NCBI RefSeq assembly: GCF_000482805.1
Contig: NZ_KI519502.1
Location: forward strand, 1 to 64,000
Origin: Deinococcus murrayi DSM 11303
Lineage (GTDB): Bacteria > Deinococcota > Deinococci > Deinococcales > Deinococcaceae
Length of the DNA stretch: 64,000 nucleotides
Reading direction: 5' to 3'
Under the pieces are notes generated by a model. It ran no database searches. It saw only the letters and a list, made by a program, of their open reading frames with translations, and was not told the DNA's origin. How positions within the stretch are numbered: the stretch's first letter is position 1; each line of letters begins with the position of its first letter. The position numbers and the translations under genes were made by a program. Shown here piece after piece: positions 1 through 12,274 of this stretch.

Positions 1-55
1 GGGGGCGAGCCTGAGTCTCTAGTCCTGACCGTCCAGTTTTCGGGGAGCAGACCAC
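1..55. repeat. 55-bp direct repeat, copy 1 (IS outer end)
   Basis: Identical to 691-745. It lies exactly at the window edge and interrupts the orfB reading frame. Confidence 0.9.
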
Positions 56-394
56 GGGGAACTCCGCCTGCATGGGAATGGACGTGCCAGTGCGGATCTT
101 CCTGCGGACCTTGGCCCCCACCGTTAGCGCCTCCTCACGCCAGATGCGCCGAACCCTCTTCCGATTGAGGTGTCGTCCTTCCTGAAGCAGCAGGGCGTGA
201 ATGAACCGGTAGCCCCGCCGTGGATGGAGCAGGGCCAGCTCACGGATGCGTTGCCGGAGTTCGTCGTCCTGGCGCGGTTTGGTCTGGTAATGCCAGGTGG
301 ATTTGGGCAGGCCCACCAGGAAACAAGCCCGTTCGGGCTTGACCCGTGCCGTGACGAGTTGCCTTGCCACGGCACGTTTCTCAGTGGGCGTTAC
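1..394 (-). pseudogene. IS3 transposase OrfB, N-terminal fragment
   Basis: Read in the -1 frame relative to orfA, the strand encodes an N-terminal IS3 OrfB segment with KRAVARQLV, ACFLVGLPKSTWHY and HPRRGYRFIHALL, followed by an HLNRKRVRRIWRE helix and a KVRRKIRTG linker. This is the HTH_21-type region that precedes the rve/DDE integrase core. The core is absent because the frame enters the 55-bp repeat at 55. The protein cannot be catalytic. It would be made by -1 slippage at the AAAAAG run at 397-402. Confidence 0.8.
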
Positions 395-660
395 CGCTTT
401 TTCTGAATCACGTCCCTCATCGCATCGATCTCGAGGCGCTGCTGGCCGACGATCCGCAGGAGACGGGCATTTTCCTTCTCCAGACGACGAAGCCTGCGGG
501 CTTCGTCGACATTGGTGTCGCCGTATTTCTTCTTCCAGGCGTAGTAGGACGCGGTGCTGCATCCCAGGTCGCGGCAGAGCTCTTCGACGGGCTTCTCGCC
601 CTTTTTGGCGTCCTGGAGCAGCTTGACGATCTGGGCTTCGGAAAACTGACGGGTTTTCAT
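391..660 (-). CDS. IS3-family transposase OrfA
   Basis: This 89-residue protein has the HTH_8/InsE form of IS3 OrfA: KTRQFSEAQIVKLL, then a helix-turn-helix around CRDLGCSTASYYAWKKKYG, then a leucine-zipper-like helix with RRLRRLEKENARLLR that normally mediates oligomerisation. Its length is typical. The gene ends with CAG AAA AAG CGG TAA; slipping one base back on AAG continues directly into the OrfB frame, the usual IS3 route to the fused transposase. OrfA alone is intact, but its partner is truncated, so this copy is presumably immobile unless helped by another copy. Confidence 0.9.
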   Translation of the reverse strand: MKTRQFSEAQIVKLLQDAKKGEKPVEELCRDLGCSTASYYAWKKKYGDTNVDEARRLRRLEKENARLLRIVGQQRLEIDAMRDVIQKKR

Positions 661-682
661 AGGTGTGGCCTCGCTTTCCAGC

Positions 683-1903
683 CTAGGGCTGGGGGCGAGC
701 CTGAGTCTCTAGTCCTGACCGTCCAGTTTTCGGGGAGCAGACCACCAGCGGCACCGAACTCAGCACGCTCACGCCGGGGCCGACCAGGTCTACCTGCGAA
801 CCGAAGTTGGAAAAGTCCGCCTTGGCCTCGGCGCTGTCGATGGCCCCCACGCCGACTACGTTGGTGTAGGCGGCGGGGTAGGACACGGCGGCTCCGTCAT
901 TGCCCGTCGCCGCGATAATCAGGGCACCCTTGTTATAGACGCTGGTGTAGGCCCGCTGCTCGGTCTGGCTGGCGCGGCCCCCGCCCAGGGACAGGCTGAT
1001 GACGACCTTGCTTTCCGTCCCGCCCTGGCTCTTGAGTTGTGAGGCGCACCAGTTCACCCCGTTGATGATGCCGCTCGACGAGCCGGAGCCGTCGTCCCCC
1101 AGCACGCGGGCCATGTAGAGGTTGACCCCCGGTGCCACGCCGCCCACGCCGTTGGCGTCCATCCCGCTTTGCTGCCCGCTCGCCCCGGTGCCCGCCCCGT
1201 ACTGGGCAAAGATGGTCCCGGCGACGTGGGTGCCGTGCCCGCTCACGTCATTGAGGGCGTAGGGGTCATTGCGGTTGGCCTCGCCCGTGAAGTTCTTAAA
1301 GCCCCTGAGCTTGCGCCCGAACTCCGGGTGGTTGCCGTCAATCCCGGTGTCCCCGATGCACACCGCCACCCCCGCCCCGGTGTGGCCCGCCGCCCGCAGG
1401 TCCGCGACCCGCAGGGCATTGTCCCCCCAGGTGTACTCGCCGCTGGGGGTATAGAGGGGCGTGGCCTGCGCCGAGAGGCCCTGGGCGCTCAGGCCGCCGC
1501 CCCCCGCTCCGGCGTCCGTGCCCCCGCTGCGCCGCCCCTGCGCGACGCGCCTCAGGTCGGGTTCCACGTACTCCACCAGGGGGTTGGCTTCCAGCTTCCG
1601 CAGCGCTTCGGGGCTGAGGCGCACCGCCGCCGCGCTGATGTCGGCCCACTGGCTCGTCAGCACGCCCCCCGCCGCCGCAATCGCCTGCGCCTGAAGCTGC
1701 GCTTGCGCCGCGAGGTCCTGGGCCGAGAGGCTCTGGGCACCCAGCCCGCCCTCCCGGAAGCCCACCAGGTACGCGCCGGGAATGGCTTCGTCGGCAGCGG
1801 GGGCGGGCGCCCCAGCCACGGGGGCCGGGACCTGGGCCTGCTGCCCACAGGCGGCGAGCGTCAGGGCGAGGGTGGCGGCGAGCAGGGTGCGGGTGTGCGT
1901 CAT
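683..1903 (-). pseudogene. Secreted S8 subtilisin-like protease, truncated by the IS
   Basis: The frame opens with a lipoprotein-type signal (THTRTLLAATLALTLAACG), then an inhibitor I9-like propeptide (about residues 40-120, including YVEPDLR) and the start of a peptidase S8 domain. The Asp motif (GDTGIDGNHPEF) and the His motif (GHGTHVAGT) are present, as is the oxyanion Asn region (AATGND). The frame then runs into the IS at 745 after GPGVSVLSSVPL, before the GTSMA motif that carries the nucleophilic Ser. The last 20 or so codons are IS sequence. The gene is therefore catalytically dead. The start is the ATG preceded by GAGG; the longer open frame upstream has no signal-peptide logic. Confidence 0.88.
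691..745. repeat. 55-bp direct repeat, copy 2 (IS outer end)
   Basis: Identical to 1-55. It forms the boundary between the element and the disrupted protease gene; identity ends at 746 (c versus g at 56). Confidence 0.9.
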
Positions 1904-2235
1904 GGAAACCTCAGCGGGGACGGGAGAAGGGAGCGACCCACCCACCGCCACGCGGCGGGGCTTGGTGGGGATGAATGTCCCGAAAGTTGAAGTGTGTGAA
2001 GAAGAGCAGAGTCCCGTGTGTCCCCGGTCGCCTCCCTGTCTAGATGGCTCTGGAGAGAGTCAAAAAACACGCCCGTTTGAATGTCCAGGGCGCATCACGC
2101 TCCGGTAGGTGGGTGCAAGTTCGCCCCGCAGGCCCGCCCCGCCGTCTATCCTGTTGCGCCCGCCCCCTCGCACCGCCTACAACGGAGGAGGGCGGGCCGC
2201 CCAAAGACGCCCCGCCCCCACCGCTGACCGCTCCC
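1904..2235. other. Intergenic region upstream of the protease fragment
   Basis: These 332 bp hold no convincing gene. The right half (about 2120-2230) is C-rich and lies just past the end of pruA. The left half contains the likely promoter of the protease and its GAGG site. No tRNA-like or repeated structure was seen. Confidence 0.6.
2037..2063 (-). promoter_or_regulatory. Possible promoter of the protease fragment
   Basis: On the minus strand TTGACT (2058-2063) is followed after 15 bp by TAGACA (2037-2042). The spacer is shorter than the usual 17 bp, so this is tentative. Confidence 0.35.
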
Positions 2236-3807
2236 TTACCAGCGCTCGGTCACGCTCTTGAGTTGCAAGAAGTTGGCCAGATAGTCCGGGCCACCCGCCT
2301 TGGAGTCGGTGCCGCTCATGAAGTAGCCGCCAAAGGGCTGCACCCCCACGATGGCCCCGGTAATCTTGCGGTTGAAGTAGAGGTTCCCGGCTTCAAACTC
2401 GTGCCGCGCTTGCTCCAGTCGCTCGCGCTTGGTGCTGCACACGCCGCCCGTCAGCCCGTACTCGGTCGAGTTGGCGATGTCCAGGGCGTGATTCCAGTCT
2501 CGCGCCCGCAGCACGCTGACGACTGGCCCAAAAATCTCCTCCTGCGCGAGGCGGGCTTTGGGGTCCACGTCGCCCACCACGGTGGGCTGGATGTAATAGC
2601 CCTTCTTGCCGTTCGCTTCGCCCAGGGGTTGGCCGCCGAGCAGCACTCGGCCTTCCTGCGGGGCCAGCTCCAGGTAGCCACTGATTTTGTCGAAGCTCAT
2701 CTGGTTGACCACGGCGGTGACGGGGGCGTTCTCCTCGGCGGTGCCCACTCGCAGGGCCTTCGCGCGTTCCACAAAGGCGTTGACCACCCGGTCGTAGACC
2801 TCGTCGACCACAATCAGACGGCTCATGGCCGAGCACTTTTGGCCGTTGAAGCCGAAGGCCCCCTGGAGGGCAGCGGTGACGGCGACATCGAGGTCGGCGG
2901 TTTCGTCCACAATCATCGCGTCCTTGCCGCCGAGTTCGAGGATGACCTTTTTAATCCACTTCTGGCCGGGCACCGTCTTCGCGGCGACCTCATTGATGTG
3001 TAGACCGACCGCCCGCGACCCGGTAAAGGTGATGAAGCGCGTCTTGGGGTGGGTCGTGAGGAACTCGCCGACCTCCTTGCCCACCCCCGGCAGGAACTGA
3101 AGCACCCCGGCGGGCAGCCCCGCTTCGAGCATGATGTCGACCATGAAGCCTGCGATGAGGCCCGCGTCCTCAGCGGGCTTGGCGACCACGCAGTTCCCGG
3201 CCACGATGGGCGCGGCGGCCATTCCGATAAAGATGGCGCAGGGGAAGTTCCAGGGGCTGATGGAGACGCCCACCCCGATGGGCTGGTACAGCAGCCCGTT
3301 TTCTTCGCCCTCAAACCAGGTCGTCTCGGCGGCCCCGAAGCCCGCGTACTTCATCGCGCTGCGGGCGTAGTACTCCAGAAAGTCGATGGCCTCGGCGACC
3401 TCTACGTCGGCTTCGGCGTAGTTCTTGCCGACCTCCAGGGTCATCAGGGCGCAGGCTTCGAGGCGGCGGCGCTTGAGGATGGCGGCGGCCCTCAGCAGAA
3501 TCCGGGCGCGGGCGTCCATGTCCCAGCGCTTCCAGCTCTCCCAGGCTTGCCAGGCCCCTTGCAGGGCACGCTGCGCGTCTTCGATGGTGGCTTTCGCGGT
3601 CGTGCCCACGACCTCTGCGGTGTCGCAAGGGTTGAGGGAGGTCAGCCGCTCGGCGGTGTCCACCCGCTCGCCATTGATAACGAGGGGGGAGTGCTTGCCG
3701 ACGAGTTCGGCGCGGACTTTCTTCAGCGCCTGCTCGTAGGCCTGAATGTTCTCCGGCTGGGTGAAGTCGGTAAAGGGCTGCGGGCGGTAATCCTGAACTT
3801 TAATCAT
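2236..3807 (-). CDS. pruA: L-glutamate gamma-semialdehyde (P5C) dehydrogenase
   Basis: A 523-residue aldehyde dehydrogenase that oxidises P5C/glutamate semialdehyde to glutamate with NAD, the second step of proline degradation. The length and order of motifs fit the RocA/PruA family: ISPWNFP in the cofactor site, FTGSRAVG, the general base region [11 protein letters not shown], the nucleophile [13 protein letters not shown], and [10 protein letters not shown]. The start chosen is the ATG at 3807 with GGAGG seven bases upstream; the frame is open further but only with low-complexity sequence. The ATG lies inside the end of the preceding gene (8-bp overlap), so translation is probably coupled to it and to proline dehydrogenase upstream. 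Confidence 0.95.
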   Translation of the reverse strand: MIKVQDYRPQPFTDFTQPENIQAYEQALKKVRAELVGKHSPLVINGERVDTAERLTSLNPCDTAEVVGTTAKATIEDAQRALQGAWQAWESWKRWDMDARARILLRAAAILKRRRLEACALMTLEVGKNYAEADVEVAEAIDFLEYYARSAMKYAGFGAAETTWFEGEENGLLYQPIGVGVSISPWNFPCAIFIGMAAAPIVAGNCVVAKPAEDAGLIAGFMVDIMLEAGLPAGVLQFLPGVGKEVGEFLTTHPKTRFITFTGSRAVGLHINEVAAKTVPGQKWIKKVILELGGKDAMIVDETADLDVAVTAALQGAFGFNGQKCSAMSRLIVVDEVYDRVVNAFVERAKALRVGTAEENAPVTAVVNQMSFDKISGYLELAPQEGRVLLGGQPLGEANGKKGYYIQPTVVGDVDPKARLAQEEIFGPVVSVLRARDWNHALDIANSTEYGLTGGVCSTKRERLEQARHEFEAGNLYFNRKITGAIVGVQPFGGYFMSGTDSKAGGPDYLANFLQLKSVTERW

Positions 3808-4231
3808 GGGGTCCTCCGGGGGAGTGGGGGGGCAGCAGTTCAAAGAGGGAATCCTGCGGGCGGTCGAGCCGCCGGGCGTGGGGGTCAGGGTCGGGGAGGC
3901 CACCCGGAAAGAGGCGGCGGGCCAGACCTGCGAGAAAGGCGCGGGGGTGCCGGGGCGGTTCGGGCAGGCGGCCCAGCAGGAACCAGCCCAGGTCGCGGTC
4001 ATCGAACTCGTGCAGGGCGGAGGCCCAGGTGCGGGCGAGCGCCGCCTCCTGCGCTTCGCCCAGGGCGTCGAGGTGCGGCAGCAGCAGCGCCGCGAGCGTG
4101 TCCAGCCCCACCTCGCTGTCCGGGTCGAGGTAGGTCAGCGGGTGCCCCGCCTGGCCGGGCCGCCAGCTCAGCATCCCCAGAAACTGGCCCAGGTAAAAGC
4201 CGTTGATATGGCCGGGGTCGGGATAGAGCAC
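3800..4231 (-). CDS. Unknown protein inside the proline-catabolism operon
   Basis: No family recognised. From a GTG at 4231 the frame gives 143 residues beginning [19 protein letters not shown]. It contains a helical, leucine-rich middle (residues about 35-75) and a Pro-rich tail, with no signal peptide or membrane segment. The start is placed 13 bp after the proline dehydrogenase stop because the codons upstream lie inside that gene in another frame; AAGAGG precedes it. Its stop overlaps the start of pruA by 8 bp. The tight packing between the two enzymes of one pathway argues for a real, co-translated gene linked to proline oxidation; the role is unknown. Confidence 0.7.
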   Translation of the reverse strand: MLYPDPGHINGFYLGQFLGMLSWRPGQAGHPLTYLDPDSEVGLDTLAALLLPHLDALGEAQEAALARTWASALHEFDDRDLGWFLLGRLPEPPRHPRAFLAGLARRLFPGGLPDPDPHARRLDRPQDSLFELLPPHSPGGPHD

Positions 4232-4244
4232 GCCCGCTGCCCTC

Positions 4245-5829
<1,585 letters not shown>

Positions 5830-5846
5830 TTGGATATTGTATCCAA
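5830..5846 (-). promoter_or_regulatory. Palindromic operator overlapping a leaderless -10 box
   Basis: TTGGATA-TTG-TATCCAA is a perfect 7-bp inverted repeat that abuts the GTG of the GntR gene. Its minus strand contains TACAAT (5836-5841), 6 nt before the GTG. A regulator bound here would block RNA polymerase directly. Confidence 0.75.
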
Positions 5847-5962
5847 TCGGCGGGCACCCTGGGTGGGTGAGGGGAGGGGTGGCCCAGCGGGTGGGCTGGG
5901 GTCATCCGGATTCCGGTGCAGCAGGTTTTCTTGTTCAGGCCGAGCGGCGCGAGAGACGAAAG

Positions 5963-6436
5963 TCAGAAGCCCCGGTCGCTGGCCTCGTGCTTGTGGCGGT
6001 CGGTGAGCCGCCCCAGGATGCCCAGGGTAAAAAGAAACAGCAGGGTCGCCCCAGTCGCCAGCACGTACAGGTGCAGGCCGCAGGCCACGCCCACCCCGGC
6101 AGTCGCCAGCATCCCGGCAGCGGTCGTGAGTCCCTTGGCCTGCCCGCTGCTACGGTCCGAGAAGATGGCCCCCGCTCCCAGAAAACTCACCCCGCTGACG
6201 ACCGCTCCCAGCACCCCCACCAGGTCAAAGCGCACCAGCTCGGAGTCATCCGCGAAACGCACGATGAGCGTGTCGGCGAGCACCACGAAGAGGGCCGCGC
6301 TGACCCCGATGAGGATGTAAGTTCGCAGCCCCGCACCCCGGCCCAGCCGCTCGCGCTCCCAGCCGATGAGGCCACTCAGAACAAATGCGACCAGCAGCCC
6401 CTGCATCAGCCGCACCTCCTCCCAGAGCGCTTCCAT
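5963..6436 (-). CDS. MgtC/SapB-family membrane protein
   Basis: A 157-residue inner-membrane protein with four to five predicted membrane helices (about residues 9-27, 40-60, 73-93, 103-121, 122-140). The MgtC hallmarks are present: GLIGWERE near the N-terminus, [26 protein letters not shown] and [19 protein letters not shown]. It lacks the extra C-terminal ACT-like domain of Salmonella MgtC, so it is the short SapB type. The family is linked to Mg2+ limitation and acid stress, often as a regulator of other pumps rather than as a transporter. It stands alone with a leaderless promoter. Confidence 0.88.
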   Translation of the reverse strand: MEALWEEVRLMQGLLVAFVLSGLIGWERERLGRGAGLRTYILIGVSAALFVVLADTLIVRFADDSELVRFDLVGVLGAVVSGVSFLGAGAIFSDRSSGQAKGLTTAAGMLATAGVGVACGLHLYVLATGATLLFLFTLGILGRLTDRHKHEASDRGF

Positions 6437-6448
6437 CCCCGCAGAGTA
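6437..6448 (-). promoter_or_regulatory. Leaderless -10 box of the MgtC gene
   Basis: TACTCT (6443-6448 on the minus strand) ends 6 nt before the ATG; no SD is present. Confidence 0.6.
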
Positions 6449-6606
6449 CAGGGTGTACAGGGCGCTGGGGACGCGAAGTTGACCAGGCTCTGGCCGGTTG
6501 GCTCCCGGCTTGCGCTGCTGCTCTGGAGGTCACTCCCACCCCCCGGAACTCGCAGCGCCGCAAAAAGTACCCATGGGCGGCGGAGAACCTCCGTCTCAGG
6601 CCGCGC

Positions 6607-7011
6607 TCAGTCCGCGTAGCTCGGCTCGATGGGAAAGATGCGGTCCGCAAGTTGCGCCAAGCCACGTGTTCCGGCCCGGCGCTGGCAAGCTGCTGTGTCC
6701 AAGCACAGGGTCACGTAGCGGGTGCGCCGCGCGGCCACCGTGACCCGGTAAAAGGCCGCCTCCTGGCGCGAGCGGGTGAAGTGGCACAGGTCGCAGTGCA
6801 GGGCCTTGTTGCCCTTGGGGTCAAGGGGGCTAAACTCGGCGAGTTGACCCCCCTGCACGAGCGCGAGCCGCCCGTCAGCCACCGGGTAAAGGCCCAGGGT
6901 GGGGGGGGAATCCTGCTCCTGGGCCTCTCCGAACAGTTCGCGGTACGACTCCGGAAACAGTTCCCGCAACACGTCGCGGGCGCTGTGGTTCTTGGGGGGC
7001 GTGTCGCTCAT
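6607..7011 (-). CDS. Small protein with treble-clef-like zinc finger, FBP_C resemblance
   Basis: A 134-residue cytosolic protein. Residues about 75-125 hold HCDLCH followed by [25 protein letters not shown], the spacing of two cysteine pairs around a beta-hairpin and helix seen in the C-terminal treble-clef domain of FusB/FBP-type EF-G-binding proteins. The N-terminal half ([19 protein letters not shown]) is helical. If the resemblance is right, the protein could bind EF-G or the ribosome, but this rests on the motif alone. A run of eight C occurs in the coding strand at 6901-6908. Confidence 0.7.
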   Translation of the reverse strand: MSDTPPKNHSARDVLRELFPESYRELFGEAQEQDSPPTLGLYPVADGRLALVQGGQLAEFSPLDPKGNKALHCDLCHFTRSRQEAAFYRVTVAARRTRYVTLCLDTAACQRRAGTRGLAQLADRIFPIEPSYAD

Positions 7012-7024
7012 GGGGCCGAGTGTA
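7012..7024 (-). promoter_or_regulatory. Leaderless -10 box of the zinc-finger protein gene
   Basis: TACACT (7019-7024, minus) lies 7 nt before the ATG at 7011. Confidence 0.6.
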
Positions 7025-7064
7025 CGGGAGGGGGCCGGGGGCGGAAGGTGGGACGCGGCACCCA

Positions 7065-7177
7065 GGGGAAGCGGCCAGTGACCAGCGACCAGCAGCCAGC
7101 AGGAGGGCAGCCAGAGCGCGAGCCTCGTGCTGTCTAGAGTGTCTGGTCGCTGGCGGCTGGCTCCTGGCTGCTTCCCC
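7065..7177. repeat. Long imperfect inverted repeat upstream of recO
   Basis: The arms start GGGGAAGC (7065) and end GCTTCCCC (7177). They share AGCGACCAG/CTGGTCGCT inside and are rich in CCAGC/GCTGG. A related element lies at 50052-50140, with AGCGGCCAG and GCTGGCGGCTGG in common. It resembles the small noncoding repeats scattered through Deinococcus genomes. Confidence 0.65.
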
Positions 7178-7218
7178 CAACCGTGCCCCCCGTCCCTCCC
7201 GCCCCCTTTGCGCCGCTC

Positions 7219-7231
7219 TAGACTCCTGGCT
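7219..7231 (+). promoter_or_regulatory. Leaderless -10 box of recO
   Basis: TAGACT (7219-7224) is followed by 7 nt and GTG at 7232. This spacing decides for GTG over the in-frame ATG at 7238. Confidence 0.6.
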
Positions 7232-7975
<744 letters not shown>

Positions 7976-7979
7976 GCGC

Positions 7980-8876
7980 TCAGCGCAAACGGTGGTTCTC
8001 GATAAAGTCGAGCACCGCCTGCCGCGTCCCCCCCAGAAAGGTCAGGGGCCGGGCGAGCGCCCCCACCACGGTGATGTGGTTGAGGCGCGGCAGGACCGTG
8101 CGGGTCACCGGGACCCCGGCCCGCCGCAGGGCGGCTTCCATGTTCAGGGCGTTTTGCGGGTGAACGGTGGTGTCATTTTCCGCAACGAGCAGCAGGTGCG
8201 GGGGCGCATCCGGGCGGACGTGGCGGTCGGGCATGACCTCGTCGGGGGTGCTGCCCTCCGGAAAGGCGACCCGGCTTTGGAAGGAGCGGAAGTCGTAGGA
8301 GTACGGCCCCGCGATGCCCACCACCCCGCGCACCGCGCTGGTGGGCACGCCCGCTTCCCGCAGCCAGCGCTCGTTGACGACCGTCTCGACCGCGTTAAAG
8401 GCCCCCGCCGAGTGCCCGGTCACAAAGAGGTTGTCGGGGTTGCCGCCGAACTTGCCCGCGTGGTCGCGCATCCACCTCAGGGCGGCGGCGGCGTCCTGGA
8501 TGTAGGCCGGGTAGCGGTGTTGCGGCGCGAGGCGGTAGTTCATCACGCCCGTCACGTACCCTGCCCGCGCGAGGCTCTCGCCGACAAACTCGTACCCCGC
8601 CTTGTCGCCTTCTTGCCACGAACCGCCGTGGATAAAGAGGACCACCGGGGCATTCTGCACGCCGGGCGGCGCGTACACGTCGAGCACGTTGCGGGGGTCG
8701 GGGCCGTACCGCTCGTCGCGGGTAACCTCCAGGCCACGGGTGCTCACCAGGGCATTGAGGAGGCCCTGGGCACCGTCTCCGGTGCTGCGGACCGCGCAGG
8801 CACTCAGGCCGAGGCCCAGGGCGAGGAGGCCCAGACCGGGCCACAGGCGGCGGGGCGAAAACAGACGGACAAGCAT
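7980..8876 (-). CDS. Alpha/beta-hydrolase lipoprotein (carboxylesterase/BD-FAE type)
   Basis: A 298-residue secreted esterase. The N-terminus is a lipoprotein signal ending LGLSACA. The hydrolase domain has the oxyanion HGGS ([13 protein letters not shown]), the nucleophile elbow GHSAGA, an acid in the loop near [11 protein letters not shown] and a terminal catalytic His in [10 protein letters not shown]. These are the features of the hormone-sensitive-lipase/BD-FAE group acting on short-chain esters. The start at 8876 is chosen because a TAGCCT box lies 7 nt upstream and the signal peptide begins there. It points away from the lycopene cyclase gene, sharing a 130-bp divergent promoter region. 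Confidence 0.88.
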   Translation of the reverse strand: MLVRLFSPRRLWPGLGLLALGLGLSACAVRSTGDGAQGLLNALVSTRGLEVTRDERYGPDPRNVLDVYAPPGVQNAPVVLFIHGGSWQEGDKAGYEFVGESLARAGYVTGVMNYRLAPQHRYPAYIQDAAAALRWMRDHAGKFGGNPDNLFVTGHSAGAFNAVETVVNERWLREAGVPTSAVRGVVGIAGPYSYDFRSFQSRVAFPEGSTPDEVMPDRHVRPDAPPHLLLVAENDTTVHPQNALNMEAALRRAGVPVTRTVLPRLNHITVVGALARPLTFLGGTRQAVLDFIENHRLR

Positions 8877-8889
8877 AGGGAGGAGGCTA
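8877..8889 (-). promoter_or_regulatory. Leaderless -10 box of the esterase gene
   Basis: TAGCCT (8884-8889, minus) plus 7 nt precedes the ATG at 8876. Confidence 0.6.
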
Positions 8890-8993
8890 GCGGGCCTGGG
8901 ACAGCGGGGCTGGCGCAGGGGGCACAGTCGGGCTTGAGCGGACCTTGAGCCGGGCCGCAGGAACCCCCACACTCCCGCGCCCCCGACCCGCGC

Positions 8994-9006
8994 TAGCCTG
9001 CGGCCT
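8994..9006 (+). promoter_or_regulatory. Leaderless -10 box of crtL
   Basis: TAGCCT (8994-8999) plus 7 nt precedes the ATG at 9007; it is the same hexamer as the divergent esterase promoter. Confidence 0.6.
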
Positions 9007-10239
<1,233 letters not shown>

Positions 10240-10296
10240 GACTTGCCGCCACCTCCCCCACATCCGCCCCTGCCCCCGCTCGGCCCACCCTGGGAC

Positions 10297-10509
10297 ATGA
10301 CCGATAACCGCACCCGCAACGGCAGCGACCCCACCCAAGACCAGGGCCACACCTACGCGACCAACCAAACCGAACTCGTCGAGGAAGGCATGCAGGGCGC
10401 GACCGGCAACATGGACGCCAACGGTCTCTCGCAGGGAGCCGGACAGGACAAGCTCGAAGAGCTGCGCGAGAACCTCGCGGACATGACGGACGGGAGCGAA
10501 GACCAGTAA
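10297..10509 (+). CDS. Small acidic hydrophilic protein
   Basis: A 70-residue protein, nearly free of large hydrophobic residues and rich in Asn, Gln, Gly, Asp and Glu ([17 protein letters not shown] start, [16 protein letters not shown] end). No family recognised. Such composition recalls desiccation-related hydrophilins, but no repeat or LEA motif is present. No clear -10 or SD was found before the ATG; the gene ends just before a strong terminator, which supports a real short transcript. Confidence 0.7.
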   Translation: MTDNRTRNGSDPTQDQGHTYATNQTELVEEGMQGATGNMDANGLSQGAGQDKLEELRENLADMTDGSEDQ

Positions 10510-10523
10510 GGCCGTCCCACATG

Positions 10524-10555
10524 GGCCGCCGCTCCGGGTGGGGCGGCGGCCTTCC
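10524..10555 (+). terminator. Rho-independent terminator after the small acidic protein
   Basis: GGCCGCCGC (10524-10532) pairs perfectly with GCGGCGGCC (10543-10551) across a 10-nt loop and is followed by TTCC. Confidence 0.8.
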
Positions 10556-10594
10556 CCCGTCCCCGTGCTCCGGACGCGTCTCATGGGGGTTGCC

Positions 10595-10606
10595 TATACT
10601 GCCCCT
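10595..10606 (+). promoter_or_regulatory. Leaderless -10 box of sdaAB
   Basis: TATACT (10595-10600) plus 6 nt precedes the ATG at 10607. Confidence 0.65.
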
Positions 10607-11272
10607 ATGTCCCTCCTCGACATGATCGGCCCGGTGATGGTGGGGCCGAGCAGCAGCCATACGGCGGGGGCCTGCCGCCTGGGGCTGGTTGCCCATCACC
10701 TGCTGGGCGAGGCCCCGCGCCGGGCCACCATCGGGCTGCACGCCAGCTTTGCCAAGACGGGCCGGGGCCACGGCACCCACCTCGCGCTGGTCGCGGGGCT
10801 GCTGGGCTACGCCCCCGACGACCCCCGGTTGCCCCGCGCCTTCCAGGAAGCGCAGGCTGCCGGGCTGACCGTCGAGTTTCGTGACGTGGACCTCGGCGAC
10901 GTGCACCCCAACACCGCCCACATCGAGGTGGAGAGAGAGACGCAGCGGGTGACCGTGCAGGGCAGTTCGACGGGGGGCGGCGTCATCCTGGTGACCCACG
11001 TGCAGGGCCTGGGCGTGCACTTCAGCGGGGCGGCCCCCACCCTGCTGATGCGCTACACCGACGCGGTGGGCATGATTGCCCGCATCGCGGCCACGATTGC
11101 CGCCGATGGGGTCAACATCGCTGCTCTCACCTGCACCCGCGCGGCGCGGGGCGGGCAGGCCCTCGTTGCCATCGAACTCGACGCCCCCCTCAGCCCCGAA
11201 GCGCTGGCGTTCTTGCGCCGCTGGCCCGACGCCGATTGGGTGCGGCTGCTGCCCAAGTTGATGGACGGCTGA
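10607..11272 (+). CDS. sdaAB: L-serine dehydratase, iron-sulfur type, beta subunit
   Basis: A 221-residue subunit of the two-chain [4Fe-4S] serine deaminase that turns serine into pyruvate and ammonia. The N-terminus [21 protein letters not shown] is the family hallmark. A middle domain contains [18 protein letters not shown] and [17 protein letters not shown]. The C-terminal 75 residues form an ACT domain ([27 protein letters not shown]), which in this family is the serine-sensing part. The alpha subunit follows after about 107 bp that contain a hairpin element. Confidence 0.95.
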   Translation: MSLLDMIGPVMVGPSSSHTAGACRLGLVAHHLLGEAPRRATIGLHASFAKTGRGHGTHLALVAGLLGYAPDDPRLPRAFQEAQAAGLTVEFRDVDLGDVHPNTAHIEVERETQRVTVQGSSTGGGVILVTHVQGLGVHFSGAAPTLLMRYTDAVGMIARIAATIAADGVNIAALTCTRAARGGQALVAIELDAPLSPEALAFLRRWPDADWVRLLPKLMDG

Positions 11273-11289
11273 GAGCGGCTCTCGCCGCT

Positions 11290-11342
11290 GTCGAGGCGTC
11301 GAGAGGTCCAGAAGTCAAGAACTTGCCCCTCGACCGCTCGAC
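11290..11342. repeat. Hairpin element between sdaAB and sdaAA
   Basis: GTCGAG-GC-GTCGAG (11290-11303) faces CTCGAC-CG-CTCGAC (11329-11342), with a short AAGT/ACTT symmetry inside. The CTCGACC unit continues to about 11360. It could be a repeat insertion, an mRNA processing hairpin or a partial terminator that sets subunit ratio. Confidence 0.6.
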
Positions 11343-11379
11343 CCCCGACCCCTCGACCCCTCCGGAGGAGGCTCCCCCC

Positions 11380-12264
<885 letters not shown>

Positions 12265-12274
12265 GGCCAGGGAA

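Larger units (their letters stand above)
1..745 (-). mobile_element. IS3-family insertion element, incomplete
   Basis: The element reads leftward from 745. Its outer end carries a TGGTCTGCTC... terminus, followed by orfA and the first part of orfB in the -1 frame, the usual IS3 arrangement. The orfB part stops after about 115 codons, where a second copy of the same outer end (positions 1-55) begins. A full IS3 element is about 1.2 kb with an orfB of about 280 codons, so this copy lacks its DDE catalytic half and right end. Either a second copy is nested inside orfB in the same orientation, or the window edge is an assembly junction. Confidence 0.85.

Noticed and set aside
11290..11360. A CRISPR array from the repeated CTCGACC units
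   Set aside because: Units are only 6-8 bp, without spacers of constant length.
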